Counted from the stretch's first letter, positions 11,626-22,319 are shown. The stretch is 64,000 nucleotides of DNA from Coleophoma eucalyptorum (GCA_026120035.1 JALRME010000004.1:930001-994000); one strand, 5' to 3'. The notes: generated from the sequence alone by a model not told the origin. Numbers and translations: made by a program.

Positions 11626-12240
11626 AGTATACGAACTTTCCCTAATTTGGCCGTCCATCCTCGTTTAAACATTCGTTAAGATTCAGAGTTCAGGTCTCAT
11701 CCCGCTCCTTAGTGTTGATATATTGTTGGCTACCTACATACACAATTATATATATCCCTCTCATCTCTCTTCCGCTCTCGAGCTCTCTTTCTTTTTATTC
11801 TTCATACTTAATCTGTCCGCTCAACCCAGCACCACACTCCTTCATTGGCATAGAGAAAACACGACAAAATCAATACAGTCTTCTCGGCACTATTCATTAA
11901 GATTTTACCTTGGAGAAAGCTCTCCACTGAGATCGCAATAGATTCATACAGCCTTCTGGACACGCTATTAATTCAAGGCTCTTTTCCTGACTGTTTTAGT
12001 CGAATTAAAGTTTGCCTTTGTTATTCCTACGTATTCTCACCGCACACCTTTTTCTACCCATCCACAATACAACCATGTAAGTTGTTAAGGACTTAAGAAG
12101 CAATTCAAAACTAATTTTCGCACATTAGATCAATCGAGTTATACTCAGATAAGCCGGTAAATAGTATGCCACCAAATATGTCAGGTGAGCTTTCTGGCTA
12201 TGGTATGTGACCTTTCCTATTAGCTCACGTTTATTGGTTT
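11626..12240. other. Spacer between transposon relic and NLR fragment
   Basis: C/T-rich sequence at about 11740-12060 resembles a fungal promoter or leader and may be the original upstream region of the NLR-like fragment. No gene is seen. Confidence 0.35.
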
Positions 12241-12242
12241 GA

Positions 12243-12994
12243 GCTGAGCGTTCTCCTGAAGCTAAGCAACGTTCTATATGGGCCATTGATGGCATATCTG
12301 AGAAAGCTAGGACTCTTCTGGACATACTCTCCGTTTTGGATCCCGACTGCATACAAGAACGAATTTTGAACAGCAAGTTCGCGCCTGTGCTACCAATCGA
12401 GACCTTTCCTCAAAACACAACTGTTTGGATTAATGCCCAAGAAGAGCTGTTCCAAATGTCCTTGATTAAGCGAAATGAAGAGGATGGAAGCTTTGCCATG
12501 AACAGAGCCCTCCAAGATTTGGTGAAGGCTAAAATGAGCCCCATCCGGGCAGAACTCATTTTTAGTAGCATGGTCATTCTTCTTACTAAAGCCTGGCCTT
12601 CGCTCACACTCATTCAAGAGCAAAATAGAAACAGATTGGTTATCTGTGAAGAGCTGCGGCCCCATATTATTTGTGTCAGCAAATTTTATGAGAGTCGAGT
12701 TCGAGCGAGACTGACAGAGTCAGGAGTCTATTTTGCTTTGCTTTTAGAACAGGCAGGATATAACAGTTCCCTTGTGTCTAGATTTGTACTAAAGCAAGAT
12801 GAGAGAGCTATAGACGGAACAAAATGGGAGCGACCAGGTTTTAGTAGAGACAGGATAGAATGGACTGAACAGGATTGGGTTTGCTCCCTCATGATATCTG
12901 GGAATACTAAACTAACGGCTAGTATCAGGAGTTATACAGTTTTGTCTCAGTCACTTTCCTGCCGAATGAACCCGGAGGGCGAAAAATTGCAAGA
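12243..12994 (+). pseudogene. NB-ARC/TPR-type NLR fragment
   Basis: An open frame reads AERSPEAKQRSIWAIDGISE, then ARTLLDILSVLDPDCIQERI, then LFQMSLIKRN and MNRALQDLVKAKM. This is the winged-helix segment and the following helical repeats found after the nucleotide-binding domain of fungal NLR-like proteins. The P-loop and Walker B regions that should precede it are absent, as is any effector domain. Downstream of about 12770 the similarity fades (LLEQAGYNSSLVSRF). I read it as a truncated remnant, possibly cut off when the nearby transposon inserted; a short live gene with a missed 5' exon is less likely. Confidence 0.5.
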
Positions 12995-13408
12995 ATGGCT
13001 TTCATTGATAATGGGACTCGTCTCAACTATCTCAGTGACAATCCTGACAAGCTAAAAGAACTGGGGATTGAAGAGAAGGATTCTCTACCAGCCAGCAACC
13101 TTGAAGAACCCCGAGGATTTGGGAATCATTCTGTCAAAACAATGTATCGAGTCGAAAGAACCATCTCATGTGATGAGGCGACACCAAAAGAGTCAAAATT
13201 GACTTTTAACATCACGCCCGATTTGCCTGACGGCATTGATGAGTTAATCGGCCAAACCTCTTTACATGCACTTGGTATTGTAATTCGACCAAATTTCCAA
13301 CAGAGTGCAGGAAACTTCTGCCTTTCAGGAGTGATTAACAAGAAAGGCAAAAGCGAAATGATTTTAGAGATGGAGAGACAGGAGCAGCGTAGATTGGGGC
13401 CCAACTAG
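12995..13408 (+). CDS. Hypothetical protein, weak retropepsin-like start
   Basis: A 137-codon open frame overlapping the end of the NLR-like fragment in another frame. It begins MAFIDNGTRLNYLSDN, which loosely resembles the start of retroviral-type aspartic protease domains (hydrophobic-D-[ST]-G then FIS). The usual DTG/DSG is DNG here, so activity is doubtful. A later stretch (LPDGIDELIGQTSLHALGI) could match the second half of such a fold. There is no signal peptide or membrane segment. It could be an exon of a larger decayed gene or chance coding. Confidence 0.3.
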   Translation: MAFIDNGTRLNYLSDNPDKLKELGIEEKDSLPASNLEEPRGFGNHSVKTMYRVERTISCDEATPKESKLTFNITPDLPDGIDELIGQTSLHALGIVIRPNFQQSAGNFCLSGVINKKGKSEMILEMERQEQRRLGPN

Positions 13409-13895
13409 CAGCGATCATGCGCGGAATGATAGCTTTGAATAGAACAATGTCTAATGCCAGGCGTCGCGCGACGTAGGCTTGTGGTTCGAATATTGATGAA
13501 AGAGCGCAAGGAATCGCAGACCTTATGCCTCTCTATTGCTGCTTCCATCCTGAGTAGTCGGTGCTAGCAGCCTATCATCACCTGGGTGGAATTGGAGTGG
13601 TTCGAGCGATATAGCCCCAAAGACGGACACAACTAATACCTCCTCCTTATAAGGAGTTATTTTCTATACAGCTATGAAGTGCTTGTACAATAGATCTATC
13701 TAGAAGGGTAAACAACCCTGTCTCGTGAAGCTTAGACTCTATAATGCCGTCGTTACTAGCGCGAATTTCCCTATAGGCGGAGGAGATTGGGCTTTGGAAT
13801 TGGGAGAAAGCAAGAGGGTATTATTGGATTGAGCTACACGAATAGATTAAGAATGATCAAAATTGAAGCATCAATAAAGTGATCTAATCATTCCC
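13409..13895. other. Intergenic, 3' side of HET gene
   Basis: About 490 bp with no open frame of interest. It contains a GC-rich patch (GGCGTCGCGCGACGTAGG near 13459) in otherwise AT-rich sequence. Nothing identifiable is seen. Confidence 0.4.
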
Positions 13896-16489
13896 CTAAT
13901 TAAATTCAAACCATTCCAATTCTCTTTGTCCCATCTCGATTTCGTCGATGGCTAAACCATACATATACTCATGGAGGTAGGCCGCACCGCACAATATCGC
14001 TCTTGCAACCTCGCTTTCATCTGGATCAGTCCTCGTCTGGTGCGTTACATTGGCGATCATAGGCATTGAGCATCCCAGAATAACACAGATAGAATCTCCT
14101 ACCTTGGCAGAATTATTTGCAACACCTATACGTCCATTTTCTGTAAGGAACATGAAGCGTTTGCATATGGTAAGGTTGCGGATGGTTTGGAGAAGAGGCT
14201 GGATTAGTTTTGTAGCTCGGGCAACCGCCTCTGTGTACTGATTGCCTGCATCTGCAATTATGGAGGTGTCCCGGGTCGATGTTGGCTGGAGCTGAGAAGA
14301 CGTGGCTGTCAATGGCAAAAGAGTAGAGGGCCCATGAATCAAGACGGAGAAGGCTGTGGACCAAGAATCCGGCACTATGTCCCCATCGAACGTACGGTTG
14401 AACACCAAAGTTCGCCAAAGAATATCTGTCTTCCGAGCTCGTTCCTGCTCCTCTTCTAGAGACTGGGAACGGGTTTCTGCCTGTCCATCGAGGACGTAAT
14501 AATGATATAGCACTCGGATTTGATCGACGAGGTCTCTATCTTCACCATCCCGACTGATTCCAGAGAAGTGCTGGTATGGAAGCCATTCAGTAGCAATTTT
14601 CAGCTTCTTCCGTAGCCCGTCAAGCTCCCTATTGAGGGTTGCCCATCGAGCCTGGCAATAGAGAACCTTGGCAATACGATCAATACGACAGGCGCGAGCG
14701 CGTAGGTGGACACGTTTGATGCCTAATAAAATATCGGCCCCTTCAGCCATTGGTATGAACGATGCCGTTGCTGGACATGTGCCGGATGCTTGGAAGGGAA
14801 CAGCAGTAGATTTGAATATGTACTGGCTCGCTACGGCTGTTGTGCGTGCTTCTGATTCCCAGTAGAATGTGGGTATCCACTAAGGTTTCGAAGGTCAATG
14901 GCTGGGCTCACCAAGAAAATATGGACAGAACATATACATACTGATGGGACCCGATAAAGATAACTGGGGAGGATAAGGATGTGCATGCCAGAATACACAA
15001 TCAGATCAAGGCTGCCGTAGTTATGTAAGAGATACTTCATCGTTGTTACGTACGTGTCGAACTGTGATACCGAGTAATCAGCTTTGAGCAGTGGATCTTG
15101 GAAATCCGTTGCAAGGCCGAGAAGAGCATAGATCTTGTCCCTAGGGTCGGTAGCCAACGCCGTCCAATTGTCCCTCAGGAGGTTGATGAGATTGCTACTT
15201 TCTGCATCAGCAATGCGCCGCCGATTGATAGTCAGTGGAATTGGTCCGACATTTCTAGGGGCCCAGCGGAGCGATGTGGGTGTCCCTTCACCAGCTAGAG
15301 ATTTCAAAGTCAGCAAATTCTCGACCGAGAGTGAACATGCGCAAGCTGAATAAGTAGTGAGGTCTCATGTGTTAGAATAATACGAAGGAGCACCTCGGCA
15401 GACAGTCTCTGCACAAAGATTAACAAGCAGCGGACACCAACGCTTACCAGTCACATCTTCCATAACTTCGATGGCAACTTGTGTGGACTTTGACAATGTA
15501 CTGGCTCGAAAGCTTATCCATGCGTTTTGAGCTGCAACGGCCAACTCCCAGGGGATACTGTGACGGCCACAACAGACGCTCAGTCTTCGTGATACTGCCG
15601 TTTCCTGGATGATCCATACCCTGCTCCAGTAATCCATTCTGAACAACTTCGTGATCGCCTTCCATTCCAAACTCTGCGATCTAAATTCTTGCTGCAGCCG
15701 CGTGGTGAACCACGCTTCGGGATCAGCACTGGTACTCGCTGCAAAGATATACTCCATGGCTAGACTACTGCTCGGGGTTTCATCCCCAAGCCAGATAATC
15801 GTCTCGGCGGCTTGAGAATATATCTGCTTCATCAATGAGACTTGCTCGCCCCGCTCCGCAATATTACTTTGGTCGATACATAAGGCGTCAATCCAAACGA
15901 CTCTCTCAATATCACTGGCCCGTAAGTATTTCAATGCGCCGTAGAGTTGTGGAGTCACTACAAAGTTTGAGTCGTTTAGAAGGATGTGATGAGGGGTGTG
16001 ATCTAGGCCCCATGTATATGATAAAGCCTCATAACTGCATGTGTTTGGCCCCATTTCCACGGGTAGAAGGGTGCATGAAATCTCTTCAGATGCTTCACCG
16101 GGTCGGATAACCAGAAGGCGGATCTGGTTCTGTGTATGGTCAAGGGGGTGGTATATGATTCCATGTCGAGCCCCAAATCTGATGCGAAGCCACAATTGCA
16201 CTGCTTTCTTTTGCGGCAAGTACCAACAGCGAGACAACACTGCGGCGATGAAGAGCTTCAGGAAATGTTCCGCAACGACCAACAAAACCCAGATTCCTAC
16301 CTCAAGGGCAACAATACCAAACCCTAGCACGAACAACAGGCTGATCAGCCATAACTGTCCTCCTCGAACCAGTTTTCTTATGATCAAGGCAAGCCCAACA
16401 AAGTAGCCGACAACTAATAATCCGAGAAGAACCAGAAGCCCGTACTGTTTTAGCAAACGAGGATGGAAGAAGCCAGTGCGAAACGCCAT
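13896..16489 (-). CDS. HET-domain protein with N-terminal membrane segments
   Basis: Three exons on the minus strand (16489..15448, 15345..14942, 14879..13896) encode 809 residues; both joins keep frame. The HET domain begins near residue 153 with YEALSYTWG, continues VVWIDALCIDQSN and IYSQAAETIIWLG, then WSRVWIIQE. The middle has the usual DPRDKIYALLGLATD, and intron 2 interrupts the conserved LPSWIP-type motif (here VPS|WIPTFYW). The C-terminus ends with the family's FLTENGRIGV...VGDSICVILG block. HET proteins trigger vegetative incompatibility in fungi; role here is inferred. Unusually, residues about 15-95 hold two or three hydrophobic helices (GLLVLLGLLVVGYFVGLALI; WLISLLFVLGFGIVALEVGI), implying membrane attachment. 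No disruption is seen. Confidence 0.9.
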
Positions 16490-17115
16490 GAAGTGAGATC
16501 AGAAACTCCAGGTATGAAGGCAAAGATGTGCAAGGGGGGTGAAGCGTAGAGCGAGGCTGCCTGGTGCAAATCTATGCACCTCTTATTATCTGTACCCGTC
16601 TAGCTCGAGTAATCACAAAAGCAATCCGTTATGATGATGATGTGAAGGAGACAATGGAGGAGTCGCAAGAGAAATGGGGAGCCGCAAGTGTGATGAGCGA
16701 CCGTGAGACAACGGCTAGCATTTTTACCTCAACGAATGAGCCCGCTTAGTCCAAGATAGTTGCTATGATCCGTCAGTGAGAGGAGAGGAGTAAGCCTGAC
16801 GAGACCACGTCGTGATGCTACCCTGCATAAAAGCTGGCCTATGAGTGGTCAGTGAGACTCATTCAGCACCGGACGTGTGACTTGTTGCTGCTCCACAGCC
16901 AACTCGCTCCAGCATGTTATGGTTTCTGTGCTTAGGGACTGCAGAAGGAAGCGACAACTTTAAACTGCTCGCTCTTTTCTCTGCCTGCTTGTTCTAAGCA
17001 GAATGTCTACGAACTCTTTGTATATTTATAGTGCTGTAATCTTGACTATAATCTTTATCTTCATCATTCCTCTCATTCTCCTTCTTCTTCGTAATTTTCC
17101 ACTTCACTAAGAACC
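16490..17115. promoter_or_regulatory. Divergent upstream region, HET / small TM protein
   Basis: A 626-bp region between divergent starts. The plus-strand side ends in a C/T-rich leader (about 17040-17115) with TATATTTATAG near 17018. No operator or repeat recognised. Confidence 0.35.
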
Positions 17116-17526
17116 ATGGGCAAGTCAAGTTTTATCTCGAGTCCGCGCACCTTATCTCAGCTACTAATACATCAAACCCCCACACTACTAGGTTTAAAAA
17201 GCGTGTCGCTAACCGATATAGTAGCATTTATCTATCATTCCGACTTATACCTCCAGGATTCGATTCAAACCTCACGATTGCAACCCCGCGACCTGCATCT
17301 CTCCGAAGACAGCACCATCAACATCATCTTTGGCATACTCAGTGCCCTTCTCGCAATCTCAAGCCTTATTGTCGCGTGGTTGGCAATGCGAACAAAAAGG
17401 CAGGCAGAAGAACAAGCTCGAGGTCTCGTAAGAGAGGAGTCAAGTAATGTAACCGAGACGGAGTGTGAGGGTGAGACGAGGAGTAAGTGCGACGAAAATA
17501 TTGAGAGTAAGACAGCAAGCAAGTAA
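17116..17526 (+). CDS. Small single-pass membrane protein, unknown
   Basis: A 136-residue intronless frame. One clear hydrophobic helix (IIFGILSALLAISSLIVAWL, about residues 69-90) is followed by a basic stretch (RTKRQAEEQARG), which predicts a cytosolic C-terminus by the positive-inside rule, and then an acidic/serine-rich tail. There is no signal peptide or recognisable catalytic motif. A C/T-rich leader and TATA-like element upstream support a real gene. It is divergent from the membrane-anchored HET gene; a functional link would be speculation. Not recognised as a named family. Confidence 0.55.
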   Translation: MGKSSFISSPRTLSQLLIHQTPTLLGLKSVSLTDIVAFIYHSDLYLQDSIQTSRLQPRDLHLSEDSTINIIFGILSALLAISSLIVAWLAMRTKRQAEEQARGLVREESSNVTETECEGETRSKCDENIESKTASK

Positions 17527-17962
17527 GTTACTTTGAAGGTATTTTTGCGAGAACTTTTAATAAGGTTCTTTAGTATGAACTAGGCGTAGTTCAGAATGGA
17601 TCACGGTTTTCTTTCATTGTCTGCGACGCTGCGCTCTAAGCTTCACAAGGTAGAGAAGCTATAGAAAAGTAAGAGAGCTGCAGAAGGATGCCATGGAGAA
17701 GAAGCAGGCAACGGGAAATGTGAGGTAGTTTAATAGTTTAGCTACGATAATGAGCATGTTTGTATTGATTTCAAGAGTATAACGACACTTTTAGCAAAAC
17801 AGAAAATGTTTTCCCTGCCTTCACTTCCACCCATTAGCGAAGTTAAAAATATAGATATGCAAAGCCTAACCGATCTAAACACGCTCGGCTAGCTGTTGGT
17901 TTACAAGCTAAGACTTTGAGCTACACCTTATATTCAAAATTTTCTTAACATCACCACCAACT
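17527..17962. other. Intergenic, small TM protein to Gfd2-like gene
   Basis: About 435 bp; nothing identifiable apart from the 5' leader of the next gene. Confidence 0.4.
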
Positions 17963-18787
17963 ATGTCGCTCGAAAAGACATCGCAGTCAGATTCTACGAC
18001 AAGAACAAGACTGACGTCTACTCTCGATGACAATAAATTACTACGAAACCAGCGAAAAGAACGTGAGAGAGAAAGAAAGAACACGATAGTGAAGGCTCTA
18101 CATGAACAACCTTTACGCAAGATCAATACACAAAGACTGCAATTTCTTCAGCGACGCCTCGGGTTACTGCAGGATTCTCCAAAACCAGATACTCCAGATA
18201 CTATATTTATTGCAATCGATTTCGAGTATAGCCATTTTTCTGCGAAGACCGGCTCTATACGGATCAGAGAGGTTGGGATCTCGGTACTAGATACCCGTGA
18301 CATTCGTTATAAGCATCCTAAGAAGATTATATCCTCACAGCATTTCCAGACCGTCACAGATACTAAGAAATTTCTCTTTGGAAAGTCAGTCAATACAGGC
18401 CAAGATGACATTGTCGATTTATTAAAGCGTCTCATATTTCCTGACAACACAAGTCGCAAAGTGGCTCGAAGATTTATACTTGTTGGGCATGGATTTAGCT
18501 TTGAGATACAAGCTTTAAGAGGACTCGGTATCAACTCAGCATTGGCTCCTATGGCTGAAGAAATATTGGACACGCACTATCTTGCCCTTGAAGTTTTTGG
18601 CCAGGGTTTTAATCTAAGTCGTCTTACTAGGCAACTTGGAATTCAAGAAGGCTTCTTTCACAATGCAGGCAACGATGCAAACTACACGCTTCGAGCGATA
18701 CTCTTGTTAGCAATTCAGGGCTTGTCTAAGTCTAATAAGCTGCAGCAGTTAAGGTTAGAGAAGTACGAGGAAATAGCTCGATCTTAG
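17963..18787 (+). CDS. Gfd2/YDR514C-like protein, RNase H-like exonuclease fold
   Basis: Intronless, 274 residues. A basic N-terminal segment (RKERERERKNTIVKAL) precedes a DEDD-type 3'-5' exonuclease-like domain. Motif I is IFIAIDFEYS (D and E present). Motif II is FILVGHGFSFEIQALRGLG, where the usual aspartate of GHGxxxDxxxL is glutamate. A middle LDTHYLALE and motif III HNAGNDANYTLRAILLL (H...D) follow. The layout matches the C-terminal domain of Gfd2/YDR514C-type fungal proteins, whose founder is tied to mRNA export; the role here is inferred. Motif I and III residues remain, so activity is possible but uncertain. A Fot1-type transposon lies only 40 bp beyond the stop. Confidence 0.75.
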   Translation: MSLEKTSQSDSTTRTRLTSTLDDNKLLRNQRKERERERKNTIVKALHEQPLRKINTQRLQFLQRRLGLLQDSPKPDTPDTIFIAIDFEYSHFSAKTGSIRIREVGISVLDTRDIRYKHPKKIISSQHFQTVTDTKKFLFGKSVNTGQDDIVDLLKRLIFPDNTSRKVARRFILVGHGFSFEIQALRGLGINSALAPMAEEILDTHYLALEVFGQGFNLSRLTRQLGIQEGFFHNAGNDANYTLRAILLLAIQGLSKSNKLQQLRLEKYEEIARS

Positions 18788-18825
18788 TTTCTAATAGAGA
18801 AAATTATCACTACAGCTACTACAAA

Positions 18826-18827
18826 TA
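18826..18827. repeat. TA target-site duplication, left
   Basis: TA dinucleotide abutting the left inverted repeat; matched by TA at 20687-20688, as expected for Tc1/mariner/pogo insertion. Confidence 0.85.
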
Positions 18828-18873
18828 ACGTGCGCCACAAGCGAATGAAACAAACAAGCGAATGAAACACTCT
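18828..18873 (+). repeat. Left terminal inverted repeat of Fot1/pogo element
   Basis: 46-bp repeat starting ACGTGCGCCACAAGCGAATG and ending CACTCT. It matches the reverse complement of 20641..20686 at 44 of 46 positions. Inside it, AAGCGAATGAAAC occurs twice in direct orientation, giving a two-site end. Confidence 0.93.
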
Positions 18874-20640
18874 ACCCTAAAAATACTACTATTATCTTTA
18901 ACCCCTATTTTCTCTACAACTAATTATGGTATCTTCTTCAGAAGAACATCAATTTGTCCTTGCTCTTCAAGCTCTAAAAAACGACCCCAAATTAAGTATA
19001 CGGACGGCTGCTTTAATACATAACGTCTTATACGTAACTCTATCGCGTCGTATAGCTGGAAAACCTTCTCGAGCATCTATAGTACCCCAAACACGAAAGC
19101 TTATAGATCTAGAAGAGGAAACTATTATTCAAAGGGTACTCGACCTAGATTCTCAAGGATTTCCCGTACGGATTAGTGGTGTTGCAGAAATAGCTAATCT
19201 TCTCCTTCGCGTACGCGACGCGTTACTAGTTGGAAAAAATTAGGCTTCCAACTTTATATAACAACAACCACGACTTAAGACGTATCAAACGCGTTCGTAC
19301 GATAATCAAAGGGTACTTTGTAAGTATCCACAAAAAATTCAGGCTTGGTTTGAGCTTGTACGGAATTTTATCGCGAAATATAAAATATATATTAAGGATA
19401 TATATAACTTTGACGAGACTAGGTTTTTGATAGGTTAAATTAGGTCTACTATTATAGTTACAAGCTCCGACCATACGACTAAACCAAAGCTACGTTAGCC
19501 TAGTAATCGAGAATAGGTTACGGTTATTCAAGGAGTTAATTTATAAGGCTAGGCTATTCTATCATATATTATGTTTAAAGGTAAAAACATCCTAGATTCC
19601 TAGTATCCTCGGAAGCAATTACCACCTACCTAGAGACTCGGAGTCTCTAAAAATAGATAGACAGATAATCAAGTATCTCTAGAATGGCTAGAGTACTTTA
19701 ATAAGAACACTCGTACAAAGACTATTAGAAAATATTATCTTCTTATCCTTAACGGCCACGAAAGCTATTTATCGGCCGAATTCCAGGAATACTATCGTAC
19801 GAATAATATTTTTATACTTTGTATACTTACTTATTTATCTTACCTATTATAGCCTCTAGATATTGGTTGTTTTAGGCCTTTGAAGAAGGTATATAGTTAT
19901 CAAATTAAGAATTTAATACAAAGCCAAATTTCTTTATATTTCTAAGGAAGTATTTATACTAGCCTTTATATAAGTATTCCAAGAGACCTTTACCAAAGAA
20001 AATATCCAGGGAGGTTTAAAGGAGCTAGACTTGTTCCGTACGATCTAGAAGAAGTACTATCAAAGCTAGATATTCGATTATCGACTCCAATATCCGAAAA
20101 GTTATATTCTTTAACCTCTAACTTATAGGTTTATAAGATACCATAAATAGCTAAAAAGATTATTAAGCAAGCTACCCTAATTAAGGATAAGATTGTACGA
20201 TACTAGAGTAGCTCTCTAACTCCGATTTTAAGCTCTATGGATAGGTTATAGAAAAGTACAAGCAAAATTAGATATAAACTTATACTTATACAAGCTAAGC
20301 TATAGAGGCTTCAAGCTACAAATAATAAACTAAGTTAACGTCGTCGTACGAAAAGAAAGAAGCTTTAGCAAGGTAGAAGCCTTACCTTAGAAGAGATTAG
20401 AGAATTAGAGGAAGAAAAGAAGGTTCAAGCCCAAATTTCGACCAAACAAGGTCAAAATAAGAGAAGAAGAAAAAAGGCAAATCACATGATCGGCGATATA
20501 GACAATACGGAGAGCTGGGTCATAATAAACGAACCTGCTAGGCTAATAGAGCTCCTTCGGACGATTCTAATAATATCTTAGAATAGTAATTTGAAGTTCT
20601 GGTTATAAAGTTATTCTTAGTTTTATAAGATAACTTTTGT

Positions 20641-20686
20641 AGAGTGTTTCATTCGCTTGTGTGTTTCATTCGCTTGTGACGCACGT
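20641..20686 (-). repeat. Right terminal inverted repeat of Fot1/pogo element
   Basis: Mirror of the left end with two mismatches; ends GACGCACGT followed by the TA duplication at 20687-20688. It contains the same doubled 13-bp motif in reverse orientation. Confidence 0.93.
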
Positions 20687-20688
20687 TA

Positions 20689-21029
20689 TGGTAAAATAGG
20701 TATAAAATCATTAGACTTGTATAAACTGATATTTACGATAAGTAGAAGTATACTAAATATCTAAGAAGAGGGCTTATAATACTGATCCGATACCACTATG
20801 ATCGCTTATCAAACAGCTGTAGATGATAGTCTGATCATTCAGTAGTGGTGGTTGCTGGTCACTATTCAACGATGAAATGGAGTGTATGGGCACTTCGGCC
20901 CCTGCATCAGAACTAAACTATAGCGGTATAACCTTTTCACAATGAGCGAGTTTCCAGCCCTAATTCTTTACACTTATCGTGGTTTAGGGTCGGAAAAATA
21001 TGTTTAGAAAATCGTCCCTTCGCAGAGAG
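20689..21029. other. Intergenic, transposon to GST gene
   Basis: About 340 bp, 3' flank of the GST gene; nothing identifiable. Confidence 0.4.
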
Positions 21030-21716
21030 TTACATTTTCCCCGCCGCCTTGAGCCTTTCGATGAACAATCGCGGAGATTTGCCGTCAATCATCATTTCCA
21101 GCTCTGGGTCAGCCTTCGCCCTGGCCCTCTTATAACCATCCCTTTGCACGATCCGCTCCAAGTACGCCAAAATCCCCGGGTAGCTTGACAAATCATAAGG
21201 ATAAAAGAGCCGCATGGTCGTCAGCGTAAACACTATCATGATATCGGCCGCGGTAAACTCCTCGCCCGCCAACCACGTATTGTCCACCAGGCGCGCATCC
21301 ACCAGCCTCAACAGCAGGCCGAGTTTCTCCACGAGACCGGCCGTGTCGAGCCCCGCGGCATCATGGCGAGACACCTTCAAGATCAACAGAAGATGCGGTT
21401 GTAGCGTCCCATTCACGAAATGGAACCAGTAGAGATAGTCGGCATAGTTCTTATGAGCGGGGGGGAGCGCGAGCTTCCCGTTCCCGTGCCGGTAGATGAT
21501 ATACTCCACGCAGGCAGCGGATTCAGCGAGCGTGAGATGTTTTCCGTCTTGGATAACCGGGGCCTGCCCGACGGGATTTAGGTCCTTGATAGATTGGGGC
21601 GAGAAGATAGGGGCGCGTTGGTGCAGGATTAATTTGTAGGGGACTTGCAATTCTTCACAGAGCCAGGGAATGCGCTCCGACTGGGCAGCTTGCAGGTGGT
21701 GAACGGTTAAGGCCAT
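21030..21716 (-). CDS. Glutathione S-transferase
   Basis: Intronless, 228 residues, the normal length of a cytosolic GST. The N-terminal thioredoxin-like domain begins MALTVHHLQAAQSERIPWLC, with a likely catalytic serine in SERIPW. NPVGQAPVIQDG gives the cis-proline and LAESAACVEYI the glutathione-gamma-glutamyl-binding ES. The alpha-helical C-terminal domain carries TWLAGEEFTAADIMIVF, the conserved N-capping box (AADIMI). The frame is open 60 codons further upstream, but that sequence lacks similarity and MALTV is where the fold begins. It conjugates glutathione to electrophiles; substrate unknown. Divergent from a Zn2Cys6 regulator, which may control it. Confidence 0.9.
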   Translation of the reverse strand: MALTVHHLQAAQSERIPWLCEELQVPYKLILHQRAPIFSPQSIKDLNPVGQAPVIQDGKHLTLAESAACVEYIIYRHGNGKLALPPAHKNYADYLYWFHFVNGTLQPHLLLILKVSRHDAAGLDTAGLVEKLGLLLRLVDARLVDNTWLAGEEFTAADIMIVFTLTTMRLFYPYDLSSYPGILAYLERIVQRDGYKRARAKADPELEMMIDGKSPRLFIERLKAAGKM

Positions 21717-22319
21717 GCTGGATGTGATTGTGGTGAGGCGGTTGAGAGAGCAATGGCTGTGTGATGAGCTTGCTCCCGGGACTGATTGAATACGATGAAG
21801 GGAGGTACAAAAGAAAGACAACTGGTCCACGAAATACAGTAGAACGATGGTGCCTTTTGTACTCGTCCAAAACGCACTCAATCGTGCGTGTCCCATTTGC
21901 CCCTATGGGCTAATTCCCTCGAAGACAGAGTGCTTACGGTTATGTCCGGTGAGTCCACGGCAATTTGGCGAGACTCTGCAGCGTAGTATTTCTCTGCTCC
22001 CTCCGCTCTTCAGAAGGCGGATCCAGTCCCGCGAGCCAACCCCTGCTGTAGCTGTTGGATTTTGCCCTATTGTATTACGAGCAGACCTGTCTGTATCCCA
22101 TTTACCCAAGGGAAATACCTCGATATCTACCGACGAACAGCCACGGGCGTTGAACTGGGAGGGATTTGCCGCCGGAGATAATGGCATATTAGCGCCAAGG
22201 ACGCTGAATTAATGTTTAGCGGCAGTAACTTAGCGACGACCTCCTCTTTCCCCCGCCCTCCCCCGTCAGAATTCGGTCTTTTGCTTTCGTCGCACCTGAT
22301 TGTTGTATCGTCCGCGGCC
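21717..22319. promoter_or_regulatory. Divergent promoter, GST / Zn2Cys6 regulator
   Basis: A 603-bp region, GC-richer than its surroundings. CGG/CCG triplets, the half-sites of Zn2Cys6 proteins, occur several times (for example near 22172 and 22221). I could not define a matched spaced pair, so an autoregulatory site is only possible. Confidence 0.4.

Larger units (their letters stand above)
18828..20686 (+). mobile_element. Fot1/pogo-type DNA transposon, RIP-degraded
   Basis: A 1,859-bp element bounded by 46-bp inverted repeats and TA duplications. The transposase frame starts at 18926 (MVSSSEEHQFVLALQALK) with an N-terminal psq/CENP-B-like DNA-binding region (SIRTAALIHNVLYVTLSRRI) and is broken at 19241. 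Downstream the DDE domain can still be read with interruptions: IYNFDETRF near 19399, IVTSSDHTTKPKLR, VTVIQGVN, LLILNGHESY, PLDIGCFRPLKK, and a C-terminal lysine-rich region. Nearly every stop falls where the family has Trp or Gln (TGG to TAG, CAG to TAG, CAA to TAA), the pattern of C-to-T RIP mutation. Not autonomous. Confidence 0.93.

Noticed and set aside
12060..12130. ATG directly followed by TAAGTT, looking like a start codon plus donor
   Set aside because: Splicing to the available acceptors does not restore an ATG or a frame leading into the NLR fragment.
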